Source of the DNA: Salvator merianae
Taxonomy: Eukaryota; Chordata; Lepidosauria; Squamata; Teiidae
Length of the DNA: 64,000 bases
Reading direction: 5' to 3'
Assembly: GCA_003586115.2 (NCBI GenBank)
Contig: QVOM02000034.1
Coordinates: 141,274,796 to 141,338,795, forward strand
The notes beneath the pieces are model-generated. The model saw only the letters and a program-made list of their open reading frames with translations. It did no database searches and had not been told where the DNA came from. Below, piece after piece: positions 46,410-57,010 of this stretch. The first letter of the stretch is position 1, and each line of letters opens with the position of its first letter. A program made the position numbers and the translations under genes.

Positions 46410-47445
46410 TTGCCTGATTACACTAAAGACTTTCAACTGTTTGTGGCGGAAAAGGAAGGCTTTGCACATGGGGTGCTGACTCAAATGCATGGTGACAAAC
46501 ACCGTTCTGTAGCCTATCTATCATATAAACTGGATTCTGTGGCAGCAGGCTATCCCCCGTGTCTTCGGGCGGTGGCAGCAACTAGCTATTTGCTCACACA
46601 CGCAAAAGACATTTTACTACAACAAGATGTAAAAGTATTTGTTCCACATGAAGTGCAAGTGTTGTTAAACCATGGGCACTTGTTGCCCCTGTCAGCTTCA
46701 CGTCTGACTCAGTTCGATTTGCAACTGATTCAAGCTCCAAATGTAATAATTCGGAAAGCCCCGCCTGTGCATCCTGCTGAATTTATGCTGCCACCAACAG
46801 AAGATCATACTGATTGCTTAAAGTTAGCACTGGCAGCCACTAAGCCTCGAGAGCATTTAATAGATCAGCCACTAGACAATGTTAAATGGCAGCTGTATTG
46901 TGATGGAACAAGTTTCGTGACCGAGGGGAGAGAATGCGGTCACAAGTGAATATGAAATATTGGAAGCAGACCAAATTCAACCAGCAGTATCAGCCTAGGT
47001 GGCAGAGCTGGTGGCTCTGTACCGAGCATTGTGCATCAGTTTTTGTGGACTCCCGGTATGCATGGGGAATATGTTTGGATTTTGGCCAATTATGGAAAAA
47101 TAGAGGATTTTTGACAAGTGCTGAGGCTAATCTTAAGGGCAACTAGTACGAGCAATACTGGATCAAATAATGGAACCAAAGGAAATTGCTATAGTAAAAA
47201 TCAAAGCTCACTCTGGGATTAAAGGCAATGAATTAGCAGATCAGGCTGCAAAGCAAGCTGCCTTGAACGCAAAACCTGATACCAAGATTTTGTCTGCAAT
47301 GGCCCAGAAGATCATGGTTGTGCCAGTAGATATTAAATGGGCCCAAAGTAATCTTTCCTCAGTGGAACAAGAGGCATGGATTAAACAGGGAGCAGAAAAG
47401 AAAGATGGAATCTACATATTCAAAGACAAGCCAGTTGTCCCCTGA
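46410..47445 (+). pseudogene. pol: ERV-B connection and RNase H
   Basis: 46410-46949 encodes the connection region (VLTQMHGDKHRSVAYLS, PPCLRAVAATSYLL) and the RNase H start with the first catalytic Asp in LYCDGTSF. The region around 46950-47030, which should carry the Glu, is frame-shifted. VFVDSRYAWGICLDFGQLW (47040-47095) and ELADQAAKQAA (47231-47263) show the other catalytic Asp residues. Four frame changes were counted. Confidence 0.85.
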
Positions 47446-48481
47446 ACATGTGTTTATCATATATTATCTGCGTTACATGCCCTAGGGCAAGAAGGCAAAG
47501 AAGCTCTGGCAGAACGCTTCAAGAAACACTGGGCAACAAGAGGGGTGACCAGAGATGCAGAAGAAATAGTTTCATCCTGCAGTACCTGCCTTCAATATTC
47601 TAAGGGACATGGCCTGAGATCAAATCCTTCACGATTGCCAAGGGGGGGACACACCTTTTGCCATGATCCCAATAGACTTTGCAGATATGCCCCCCAGTGA
47701 AGGAAAGAATCATCTTCTTGTTATTGTGGACACGTTTAGTAATTACCCAGAGGTTTATGCCTGTAAAAGGCCCACAGCGGCTACAGTGGCCAAGATTCTG
47801 TTAACTGAAATTATACTGAGGTGGGGGGTGCCCAGAGCCATCCACTCTGATAGAGGGAGCCACTTTGTGAATGAAACGATACAGGCCATGGCAAAAGCTT
47901 TAGGAGTTGTTCTGAAATTTCAATGTGCTTATAGGCCACAAGTCTCAGCATCAGCAGAGCGCATGAACGGAAGTTAAAACAACAGACTGAGTAAAATAGT
48001 GGCTGAAACATCTTTGAAATGGACACAAGCACTCCCATGAGCCCTTATGGTAATAAGAAGTGCACTGCTTAAGTCACTTAAATTGTCTCTCTATGAAATT
48101 TTGTATGGCCAACCTATGCCTTTGGGATTTGGCTCAATTCCCGTACTTCAAGGGATAAACACAAGTCCGTGGAGTGAGTATCTAACGTCTATGGTTTTAT
48201 TTCAACAGGAGCAGTGCCGTGTACATGACAAAGTGGCCCAGATCTGAGCAGACAATAGTGTTGTGGATTCATCGCCAGACCAGCAGCTTCAGCCAGGAGA
48301 CTGGGTGTATCGCAAGGTGTATCAACGTTCCAGCTGTCTCACCCCACGTTGGATAGGGCCGTACCAAGTACTCCTGGTGACGCATAGCAGCACCAAGCTT
48401 GAAGGTTCACTTGAGTCATCTAAGAATTGGGTTCACTTGAATCATCTAAGGCATGCTCCTTTCCCCACGGAAAAATACTAA
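47446..48481 (+). pseudogene. pol: ERV-B integrase
   Basis: A zinc-module relic (LHALGQEGKEAL, later SSCSTCLQY) spans 47468-47595. The core has the first Asp in IDFADM (47666), the second in IHSDRGSHF (47840) and the Glu in ASAERMNGS (47955). The C-terminal domain is at 48263-48481 with RWIGPYQVLLVTHSSTKLEG. A stop follows ERMNGS and several frame changes are present. Confidence 0.88.
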
Positions 48482-48784
48482 ATGGAACTGAACTGTATTA
48501 ATTTGAACTAATTAAACTGATATCCTGAGACAACATCAGAAAGAAGAAGAAAGAAGTGAGGGTGAAGTTGGACAAGAAAAAAACCACACATGGACTCAGA
48601 GGTTTTTGCTTTTGCCTCTATCTTAGCATTAGATGCTTATTACACTTTCATTTAGCTGCTCAATCTTAATATTTTAAAATCTGCTCATAATTGCATTTAC
48701 TCCATTTAATAATTGTTATATGGACATTGCTTTAATTGCAGGTATAACTTTTAGCATATTGGTTATGGTTATATTAATCATTTT
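48482..48784 (+). other. ERV-B pol-env spacer
   Basis: About 300 bases without a frame of interest. In intact relatives this interval usually contains the env splice acceptor; none is assigned. Confidence 0.4.
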
Positions 48785-50060
48785 ATGTTTCACAGAGCAA
48801 AAATGGCCCTGTGGAAACTAATGTTTTATGTGATAAGTTTCAGAGTGCTCAGCTTTAAGAAATTAAGTGCAATAGCAACCATAGGTGAATTGAGACCCTC
48901 ATTAGGGTCCCAGGCATGGATCTTTGGTTGGTTAATGGTCATGGAGACATTCCATCTAGCCACAGCTGAGGTAACATCCCCAGCTCTCCAGCTGGCCATC
49001 GCATCTCCAATTTTGGAGAATCGGTGTTTGTGCCAGTGCTCAGTTGGAAGTGGGGTCCCCCAGCAAGTGATTGAGGTTTCCGGAGGTGAGGCAAAGGTTT
49101 GGTACTATGCCCCAATGACAGGCTGCTTACATTCTGAAGCTATCTTAGAAGTCGGAGGGGAGTCATTTTGTATCTCTCCAGATACCAGTCAATGACAAAG
49201 GTTGAGAAAACAGAATAATGTGTCAATATCCATAGTGGGGTGGCCTGGAGCACAAACAAAGTGTCAGCCCCACTTGGAAGTGACTCAAACTGCTCTAAAT
49301 GCAAAAAGGAACATGCTGCTTCAGTTGTTGGCCTCAACCGCAGAACAGCTTAATTTAAAGCAATGTTGGTTATGTATTACAATGAGAATGTCTGCTAATG
49401 AGTTAATAGTCTTTCTTCTAGTTCCTTTGAGTGCGGTAGACATTGCCACCACCCACAGATGGTTGGAAGATCACAAAACGACAGATAATGAAACATGGAC
49501 AGGGGTGCATATCAGTGACAATGGGTATTATGTGGTCCAGCCCAGGGAGGGGCTATTTTGTTTTCAGAGAGAAAAACGTGCCAAACACGACGTTTTTCTG
49601 GGAGACAGTAAATGTCGATATACTTGGAAGCCTTTTATACAGACCGTCTATGAAAACATAGACTGCAGTAATATAGAGTATAAACACTGTCCATAGGAAA
49701 CTGTAACCCACATCCTGCAAGGCTGGAGGATTACCCTTCCCTGCCAGCACAATAATAGCATGTGCTCAGGCCCATGAGGTAATCCAAGAGCTCCTGCAGT
49801 GTTAAGAGGTAAATGAAACTTTGCAGGAAATCAGAATTTTGTGCCTCATTTCCAAACAGATGCACATACGGATATGGTAATGGTTGAAAAACCTTGAGAC
49901 CCCATAGCATGGTTAACTTCCTGGATGCCTTTTGGGAGAATGCAGAATGCCATTATTGGAATAATGGGGTTCATAGGGTTCAGCATTACATGTTGTTGTT
50001 GTTTGCAATGTACCTTTGGATTATGGAAAATGATGCCCAGATACACAAGAGTATAAACAA
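48785..50060 (+). pseudogene. env: ERV-B envelope, broken, TM ectodomain deleted
   Basis: Two frames give SU-like sequence: 48785-49195 (hydrophobic stretch SQAWIFGWLMVMETFHLA as a possible signal, then cysteine-rich CLCQCSVGSG) and 49202-49696 with QCWLCITM, the CxxC motif of gamma-type SU, and EKRAKHD. Only the C-terminal anchor of TM is left (about 49905-50040: WLTSWMPFGRMQNAIIGIMG and FIGFSITCCCCLQC). The fusion peptide, heptad repeats and CX6CC expected between 49700 and 49900 are missing. Confidence 0.75.
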
Positions 50061-50103
50061 ATCCTGGTGCAGCAGATACAATATTTGTCTGACCTGGAAC
50101 AGG

Positions 50104-50117
50104 TCAGAAGGGGGGAG
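50104..50117 (+). promoter_or_regulatory. ERV-B polypurine tract
   Basis: CAGAAGGGGGGAG-type purine run ending three bases before the 3' LTR start (TAC, then TGTGAGG). Confidence 0.75.
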
Positions 50118-50120
50118 TAC

Positions 50121-50681
50121 TGTGAGGCTGTGAAGCTAAAATGGAGGTTTGTGAGGAGGATTATGGGCGTTTGGAGCAATATACAAAGTGCATTTCAGCT
50201 AAGCAAAAAGTAGATAGTAGAATGTCCACAGCCAAGGCCAAGTAGCTTTGGCTAGGAACCAACTCATGCACAGAAGATACAGGATAGCTGATAACGTCCC
50301 GTCGTAAATCAGTGTGTTCATTAAAACTGGCAGGAAATGTAGGAGTGTGTTAGAAAATGGGAAACATAAGACAGTAGAGAAAACCCTTTGTTGTAGCCGG
50401 ACCTGTTATCAGCTATGTTGAAGGTCGACTGAATCCAGTTGATGATGTTATGCTTTCTTTACACTTTTGAATGTAATTGGTCAAACTATGAATATGCATG
50501 CTCAAACCACACCTATTATAACTTGCTCATTTAGTATTACTCTATATAAGCTTTGTTTGTTAACCAAAAGGTGCGACTCCATTGTTTTTGATTGATGGCA
50601 AGGTTGCCCTAGTGCACTAGTAAATAATAAAGCTGCAGCTTTGCCTTGGTTTTCGTTTGGTCCCATTGATTTTCTACAACA
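50121..50681 (+). repeat. ERV-B 3' LTR
   Basis: TGTGAGGCTG ... CTACAACA, 561 bp. TATATAAG at 50543-50550 and AATAAA at 50626-50631. Contains the extra GTGCACTA copy next to TAGTAAAT that the 5' LTR lacks. Confidence 0.95.
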
Positions 50682-52560
50682 ATTCTCCTATAGGTATTTG
50701 GGGCCCAAGCCATTTAGAACCTTATACGTTAAGGTTAACACCTTGAATTGGGCTCAGGGCAGGTTACAACAATTAAAACAAAACAAAACAAAAACTCATA
50801 AAAGGCATGCAATAAAACAGTAGCCTGAAAGTAGGGAGGGAAAGCTGTACCTTTAGGCAAAGGCAAGGGTAAATATGTGCGTCTTTATTGCTCTACTAAA
50901 GATGTAAAGTGAGGAAGCTTGACGCACTTCAGGGGGAAGAGTGTTCCACAGTCTGGGGGCCACCACTGTAAAGGCCCTGTCCCGGGTGCCCACCCCTTTA
51001 GCTGTTGNNNNNNNNNNNNNNNNNNNNNNNNNNNNNNNNNNNNNNNNNNNGTGCAGCTCTTTTAAGACCGGCATGATATGCATCCGGCCAGCTGTTCCAG
51101 TCAGCAGTCTTTCTGCTGCATTCTGCACCAGTTGCAGCTTCCGAACTGTCTTCAGGGGCAGCCCCATGTAAAGTGCGTTACAGTAATCCAATCTGGAAGT
51201 TACCAAAGCATGGATTACTGTGGCCAGATTATCTCTGTCCAGAAGAGGTCGTAGTTGGCGAATCAGCCGTAGTCGGGGGTATGCATTCTTGGCCACCGCC
51301 TCCACCTGAGTTTCAAGGGTAAGTGTAGAGTCCAAGAGTACACCCAGATTCCGCACCTGTCCTTTCCAGGGCAAAGCAACCCCATCAAGGGTCAGGTGCC
51401 TTCTAACTTCATGGACCCGAGACCCTCTGACACACAGTACCTCTGTCTTGTCTGGATTCAGCTTCAATTTATTGGCCCTCATCCAGCCCTTTACTGCATC
51501 CAGGCACTTGTCCAACACTTCAACCACCCGTCCTGATTCAGATGGCACAGATATGTAGAGCTGGGTGTCAACTGCATATTGATGACATCTGACTCCAAAT
51601 CTCCTGATGACCTCTCCCAGTGGCTTCATATAAATATTGAAAAGGATGGGAGAGAAGATCGACCCCTGAGGAACCCCCCCACGTGAGTTCCCAGGGTGAC
51701 AAGCAGGAATCTCCCACAACTACCTTCTAGAATTGGCCTCAGAGATAGGAGCAGAACCACTGTAACACAGTGCCTCCAACTCCTAAACTCCGTAGTCTCT
51801 CCAGAAGGATATCGTGATTGATAGTGTCAAAAGCTGCCGAGAGATCCAGGAGAACCAATGGAGACGGATTCCCCTTGTCTTTCTCCCAGCGAAGGTCATC
51901 AAGTAGGGCAACCAAGGTGGTTTCTGTGCTGTAACCTGACCTGAAGTCAGATTGAAATGGGTCTAGATAATCAGCTTCTTCCAAGCATGCTTGTAGTTGA
52001 ACAGCTACGGCACTCTCTAATACCTTGCTCAAAAATGGTATGTTGGCCACCGGGTGATAGTTGTTTAAATCATCTGGATTCAGGGAGGACTTCTTGAGGA
52101 GGAGTCATACCACCACCTCTTTAAGAACCAGCGGGACCACCCCATCTCTCAAGGCGGCATTTACTACTCCCTGGACCCACCCGGTCATACCGTCCTTTTT
52201 AGCTTTTATCAACCACGAAGGGCAAGGATCTGGAACTCCGGCAAGCTACTTGTCCACATCCTCAGGCCACAATAATTGAAACTGATCCAAAGTAACTGGA
52301 CCAGACGGTTCTCTGGACTCTTCCTCTGGATTATTCTCAATTGTGGCATCCAATCCCCCACGAATCTGAGTGACTTTGCCCTCAACGTACCTTGCAAATT
52401 TGTCACAGCAGATTTTACAAGGCAATTGTCCTTGTTTTTTTGGGCATGATTTTATAAGGTTGTTTACTACTCAGAAGAGCTCTGCTGGATGGTTACCTGA
52501 GGACACAATGGTGACAGAGAAATAAGATCTTTTTGCCGCCATCACCACCATATGATAGGC
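50682..52560 (-). pseudogene. L2-group LINE: rest of split copy and a second reverse transcriptase copy
   Basis: 50682-50755 completes the copy broken by ERV-B (compare CCCAATTCAAG and TTAGGCCCCAAATATC at the window's right end). A second copy starts at 50756 with the 3' UTR and runs to about 52560 on the minus strand. Its frame 51719-50853 (288 codons) has RGGVPQGSIFSPILFNIYM, the palm box with YAVDTQLYIS (catalytic YADD altered to YAVD), DKTEVLCV, LGVLLD, SRLDYCNALYMGLPL and RLWNTLPPEVRQASS. 52050-51739 holds the preceding fingers (FLSKVLESAVAVQLQ, GYSTETTLVALLDDL, DLSAAFDTINHDILLERL), and 52560-52200 the segment before it. 5'-truncated at about 52560. An assembly gap lies inside. Confidence 0.9.
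51008..51050. other. Assembly gap (43 N)
   Basis: A run of 43 undetermined bases within the LINE frame. The related split copy has about 145 bases between the same two landmarks, so the gap length is probably not the true length. Confidence 0.9.
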
Positions 52561-53379
52561 ATGATAAAAATAAACTTATGCGTTTATTCACTTCATAACT
52601 TACCTGTAATACAGCCTCTTCGCTTCAACAGACAAGGTACCAAGCCTGCAAAGGGTGCTGCTCACTGATTGGCCACTGAGTATGAAATCCCTGCCTCTCT
52701 GCCAAAGCAGCTTCCAACTCCTTAACTCTTTAACTGCCAGGTTTTTTTCTTTGCAAAAGAATCATTCTGAGAATCAACTCTCTCTTTCCCTACTCCTCAT
52801 TATTGTAAGAAATCCAGTGTGCTTTTCTAATCTAAAGAAGGCAGGATAGGAGTTATTTTTGCAGATTTGTTTAATTGAGTTCAAAAGCTCCTGGTGCTGG
52901 CAAGAGCTCGTTGGTGCCCATCTCTCCCTATCCAATTGTCCCATGCGTTCAAGCCAAGACTGTGAAACATAATCGTTCTTCTCAAGTCTCTCTCTCCCCA
53001 CTTCTTGTTATTATATGAAGTCTAGTGTGCTTTTTAAGTACATTTGTAAAAGAAGGTAGGATAGATTTTTTTAGTTGCACTTTCAGCTTCCTTTGATCTG
53101 TTCAACTGGAGTTCACAAGTTCCTGTGCTAGCAAGAGCTCGCTGGTGCCCCTTCTTCCCTGTCTGATTGTCCAATGGGTTCCTTCAAGGCAGTGACTGGT
53201 GAAGGCACTCCCCACTCAGTTCTAAGGAACCCAAGAGCTCTTTTCTCCTGGCTGTTGAAGAGTCACCTCATTACAAGCTTGGAGATGGGGTAAGGCAAAT
53301 TTTCTTATTTCCTGTTTGCCCCCCCCCCCGGGTCAAATTCACCCAGAAGGTGACTGAAATAGGTAGTCTGAACACACCC
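52561..53379. other. Right part of Harbinger-type element with internal direct repeat
   Basis: No gene. 52776-52950 and 52983-53175 are diverged copies of one unit; both contain AGTGTGCTTTT, then CTGG(T/C)GCTxGCAAGAGCTCG and TTGGTGCCC/CTGGTGCCC. A C-run at 53322-53330 precedes the terminal inverted repeat. Confidence 0.6.
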
Positions 53380-54530
53380 TAAGTCTCAGAAGACTTTTAA
53401 ACACTTTTGCTAACTTTTGTTAGCAGAATTTAGAGCTTCAAATTAATTTTAACAAGTCCAAAATCCTAGTTTTTGAGTCAAAACATGTCAAGCAAAACTG
53501 GCAAATCCAAAATAAAAATAAAAGAAGTGCAAAACTTTACTCTTCAACTATCAATTATCTGGGAATTTCTATCAAAGCTTCATTTTACAAAACATATAAA
53601 TCTACAGCCTTTGCCCTTCTCTTTTTTTCTGTTCCAGAGGGAGAAGATTTCTATCAGCTGCTCTATCAGCCATGAAGGTAAAACTGACATCCAAACTGTT
53701 ATGTGGCATCCCAGTCTGGATTAAAGCTGCATCCAGAGATCTAAATTCATTTTAAATCAAGTTTCTAAGATGGATCGTAAATGTTCCAAACAGTATCCCA
53801 AACTCAGCAATTCCTCTAGAAACTGAAGACAATTGCTTGGAACTCTGCAATTAAAGTTTGAATCAAAGTTTATATTTTTCAAAATACAAAGGGTCTCCTT
53901 TCAGAACTGACTAGGGACACTTGTGAGAGGCAATGGTATAGATTGCTAGTCAACAAACTCATCTATATTGGCCTCCCTATGGACTACCTCTTCCTAATGG
54001 GGCCTAATCAGGCTATATCTGAAATAAACCAATGGTTCTTTGATATCTCCACCCAAGAACTTATTTCAAAAGCAAACTTCTCTTGCTCCACATTTTCATT
54101 TGGCCCAACATATCCCAATTTTCCAAAAATGCCTCCCTATTTAAACATATTAATAATTAGAAATACACAAGTTTGCCTTCACCAGGTCCAGACTCCATAT
54201 ACTCCGTACACAGATATCTTTCAGGAGATATGAAGGCATCCCTGTTAATTTAAGAGTCTGCCCGCGTAACAGGAATCTGAATCCATTAAACACATTCTTT
54301 TGAAATGCTCCTTTGCAATGGACAGTGTGATTAACTAAATTAAATATGTGATTCAACATATTTTGGGGAAACCCAGCAGTGATGTGGTCAAGTTTCTATT
54401 GGAAAATACAAACTCCACTGTAAATTTACCCATGGCCAAGTTTCTTTCAGCAGCCATAAAGACCAGAAGACATCTATTAAACTGTTAATTTTTATTGTCC
54501 TTCCTTTTATTATGCTACCCCTATTGTAAC
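53380..54530 (+). pseudogene. Host LINE of the nest, part 3: reverse transcriptase thumb and C-terminus
   Basis: Resumes the frame of 42278: LSLRRLLNTFANF, LQINFNKSKILVFESKHVK, then the post-thumb region with ALSAMKVKLTSKLLCGIPVW (53668-53725). Peptides up to about 54350 (for example LPMDYLFLMGPNQ, TYFKSKLLL) are from the C-terminal region. The end near 54530 is judged only from loss of coding character. Confidence 0.75.
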
Positions 54531-54559
54531 AGATTTAAATTTTTCATTTTATGAGTCCA

Positions 54560-55680
54560 TGCTGACCATAACGCCTAACCTGTATCTACTTCCTTGAAGT
54601 TTCATCCCATCAGTCATATCCTCAGAGAAAGTGAGAATAGGTCCAATCCTACTACAATGTGACAGCGCTCCAGATCTCTGAAGACTGTTATACTATCTTA
54701 TTGTGAATTACACTCCTCTTAATATATACTAGGATAGCATTCAACTTCTTTGTGGCTGCATCACATAGCTGACTTACATTTAGATTGTGATCTACTAGTA
54801 CTCCCAGGACTTTTGCGCAAACACTGCTGCTAAGCCATATTTTTTCCATTCTGTACTTGCTCCTTTCATTTTCCTTTCCTAGACACAGGGCTTCACATTT
54901 CTACTTGTTAAATTTCATTGTGTTTGTGTCAGCCCTCTGTTCAAGCTTATTTAAATCTTTTGGAATCTTCTCCCTCTCCTCCAAAGTATTAGCCACTTTT
55001 CCTAGCTTTGTATCATCTGCAGATTTGATCAGCACCTGCTCAACTCCATCATCCAAGTCATAAATAAAACTGTTGAACAGCACTGGGTCCACAATGGAGC
55101 CCTGTGGTACCCCACTAGAGACGCTCATCCAGGATGATGTGGAGCCACTTATGATGAGTCTTTGGGTGTGAACATTGAGTCAGTTATGAATCCAATTAAC
55201 AGTTGTGTCATCAATCCCATATTTTATCATTTGTAAAGTAAGCATAGTATGAGGAATTTTGTCAAATGCCTTGCTGAGATCAAGGTACACTATGTCCATG
55301 GCATTCACTTGGTCAACCAAGTCAGTAACTCTATTGTAAAAGGAAATATTATTAGTTTGGCATGATTCATTTGTCACAAAGCCATGTTGGCTCCTGTTGA
55401 TTAATGAATTCCTATCCAAGTGCTCAAAAACATGCTGTTTATTGATTTGCTCAAGAATCTTGCCCAATATTGATGTCAGGCTCAAAGGTCTGTAATTTTC
55501 CAGGTACACCTCCTTTCCTTTTTTGAAGATAGGGACAACATTTTTCTTTCTCCAATCTTTCAGGACTTGTCAAAGATTATAGCAAGTGGTTCCACAAGTA
55601 TCTCTACTAGTTTTACTAGTCTAGGATGCAAATCATCTGGCTCTGTAGATTTGAATTAATTTAGAATATCTTAGTGTTCC
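54560..55680 (-). pseudogene. CR1-type LINE reverse transcriptase, inverted
   Basis: Minus strand: 55509-55180 holds NYRPLSLTSILGKILEQI, RSQHGFVTNESCQTNNISFY and DIVYLDLSKAFDKIPH (first catalytic Asp). 55128-54901 holds SSGVPQGSIVDPVLFNSFIY and the box SADDTKLG, then LNKLEQRADTNTMKFNK. 54900-54690 covers the rest without a frame. It is a more diverged CR1 than that at 18121, and lacks a clear 3' tail. Confidence 0.85.
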
Positions 55681-56292
55681 CTCACTTTTTCTTTGTCAAT
55701 CCTGAAAAGTTACACAAAGGTGCGAAAGGAAACCTTTATACAAAAATTATCTATTTTACAGATTAACACTGATTTACCTTTAGGTGGGCACTGGGCTGAG
55801 TTTGTAGCTGTGGAGTCAGAAGAGCTTCACATACTACACAAACAGGTGATGTTACTGGTACCACACTATGGCATTTGAAGCACAGTCTTATCTGTAGGAA
55901 AGATAACACAGTCAAATATTTTACTAGATTATTTTTTTCCGGACAAAATAGTATAGTAAACAGAAGAAATCTTTAACTCCTGCATGAACTTTACAGCATC
56001 AGTCACTGATAACTTACATAAGTTGAGAAAAATGGATTAAAAGGAATGAAGACTCAGTCCATTTCATTGCTTTGCAGACATTAACTGCTTAGTGCACACT
56101 AACTGCAAACATCCAGTCACACAGATGTTTTCTTGCTTGCTGAGGCTGGTCTGGGCAGCCCATTACATCCCATTCATTCCCAGCCTCTCAATACACAGCT
56201 GATTAGCTAACAGCTTCTGGGCATCAAGAGAAACTGCTTCTCACATCATAGCAAGATTACTGCTTTTTAGCTATTCTGTTTCTTTTCAGATC

Positions 56293-56335
56293 CCTGGGAG
56301 GGAGGGAGGGAGGGAGGGAGGGAGGGAGGGAGGGA
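56293..56335 (+). repeat. (GGGA)n microsatellite
   Basis: Ten GGGA units in a row. Confidence 0.95.
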
Positions 56336-56519
56336 TACCCCGCTGCTTCCCTTCCTTCTATACTTATTGAGTAAAGTGCATGATCACTTAACCAGTCCCC
56401 CTCATAGCAGTGCAAGAAGCTAAACATAATCATCTTTCTCAGCCCAAATCATCACTGCTAGGACTGCCTCCCCATATCTTCTATCACTTTTTTCATAAAT
56501 ACTGCAGCAAGAGTTGCAA

Positions 56520-57010
56520 GAAACTGGTTGAGGTGTCATTTCCTCTTTTCCTCCCCAACTAAAGCTCTACCTTCCTTCTCAGAGCTGAAGCTACAATGGT
56601 GAGTAATGCTGCCATTGCCTCTTACTCTCTCTCTGTGACTGAAGTGCTCATAGCCAAGACAGCAGCAGTGAAGAGGCGCTCCACCATGCTGTCTTCCCTC
56701 TCCAGAGTTGAAGCACCTTGTGATGGGTGCTCCTGCTGCCTTTTCTCTCTCCCCATGACTGACACAAAGTGATGGCAAAGAGTGGTGCTGCTAAACTGTT
56801 TTCTCTTTGGCAAGCTGAAGCATGTTGTGGCAGTTATCACTGCCACCAATTTCCATCCCTCTTCACGGCTAAAGTTCATGCAGCATGGGCTGCTGCCGTG
56901 CTGTCTTCCCTCTCCAGAGCTGAAGTGCATGCACCTTCTGTCTCCTGGCTGAAACCTGTGGCAGCTGCAGTTGGGGGGCATTGTTGCCTCCAACTTTCCT
57001 CCTGGCACTG
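56520..57010. repeat. Degenerate tandem repeat, about 70-80 bp period
   Basis: CTGTCTTCCCTCTCCAGAG followed by TTGAAG or CTGAAG recurs exactly at about 56690 and 56910; weaker versions (GCTGAAG after a C/T-rich run, then GCTGCTGCC-like) lie between and on both sides. The array gives frames on both strands but nothing suggests a protein. Confidence 0.55.

Larger units (their letters stand above)
42738..50681 (+). mobile_element. ERV-B: class I provirus with both LTRs, 7.9 kb
   Basis: Has 5' LTR, tRNA-His type primer site, gag remnants, protease, reverse transcriptase, RNase H, integrase, env remnants, polypurine tract and 3' LTR in the standard order. It lies inside an L2 copy. The bases ATGC before and ATTC after could be a 4-bp target duplication with one mismatch. 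The two LTRs differ at roughly 18 places in 555 plus an 8-bp indel (counted by eye, about 3 percent). Coding parts are heavily broken: the capsid portion of gag and most of the TM ectodomain are missing. Confidence 0.95.
42276..53382. mobile_element. Harbinger-type non-autonomous element (holds L2 and ERV-B)
   Basis: Perfect 16-base terminal inverted repeats GGGTGTGTTCAGACTA at 42279-42294 and 53364-53379 are flanked by the direct repeat TAA (42276-42278 and 53380-53382). TAA/TTA target duplications and GG-starting ends are characteristic of PIF/Harbinger transposons. Removing the element and one TAA restores an uninterrupted LINE reading frame, which confirms both boundaries. Its own sequence is only about 42279-42361 and 52561-53379, roughly 0.9 kb; the rest is later insertions. 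No transposase is encoded. A direct repeat of about 175-195 bases lies inside its right part. Confidence 0.9.

Noticed and set aside
55778..55833. Possible 56-bp minus-strand exon with acceptor TTTGTGTAG and donor AAG/GTAAAT
   Set aside because: Its only open frame needs entry after one codon base, which does not fit the phase-0 end of the 60464-60588 exon. The reverse orientation also shows weak splice-like ends, so it is not convincing.
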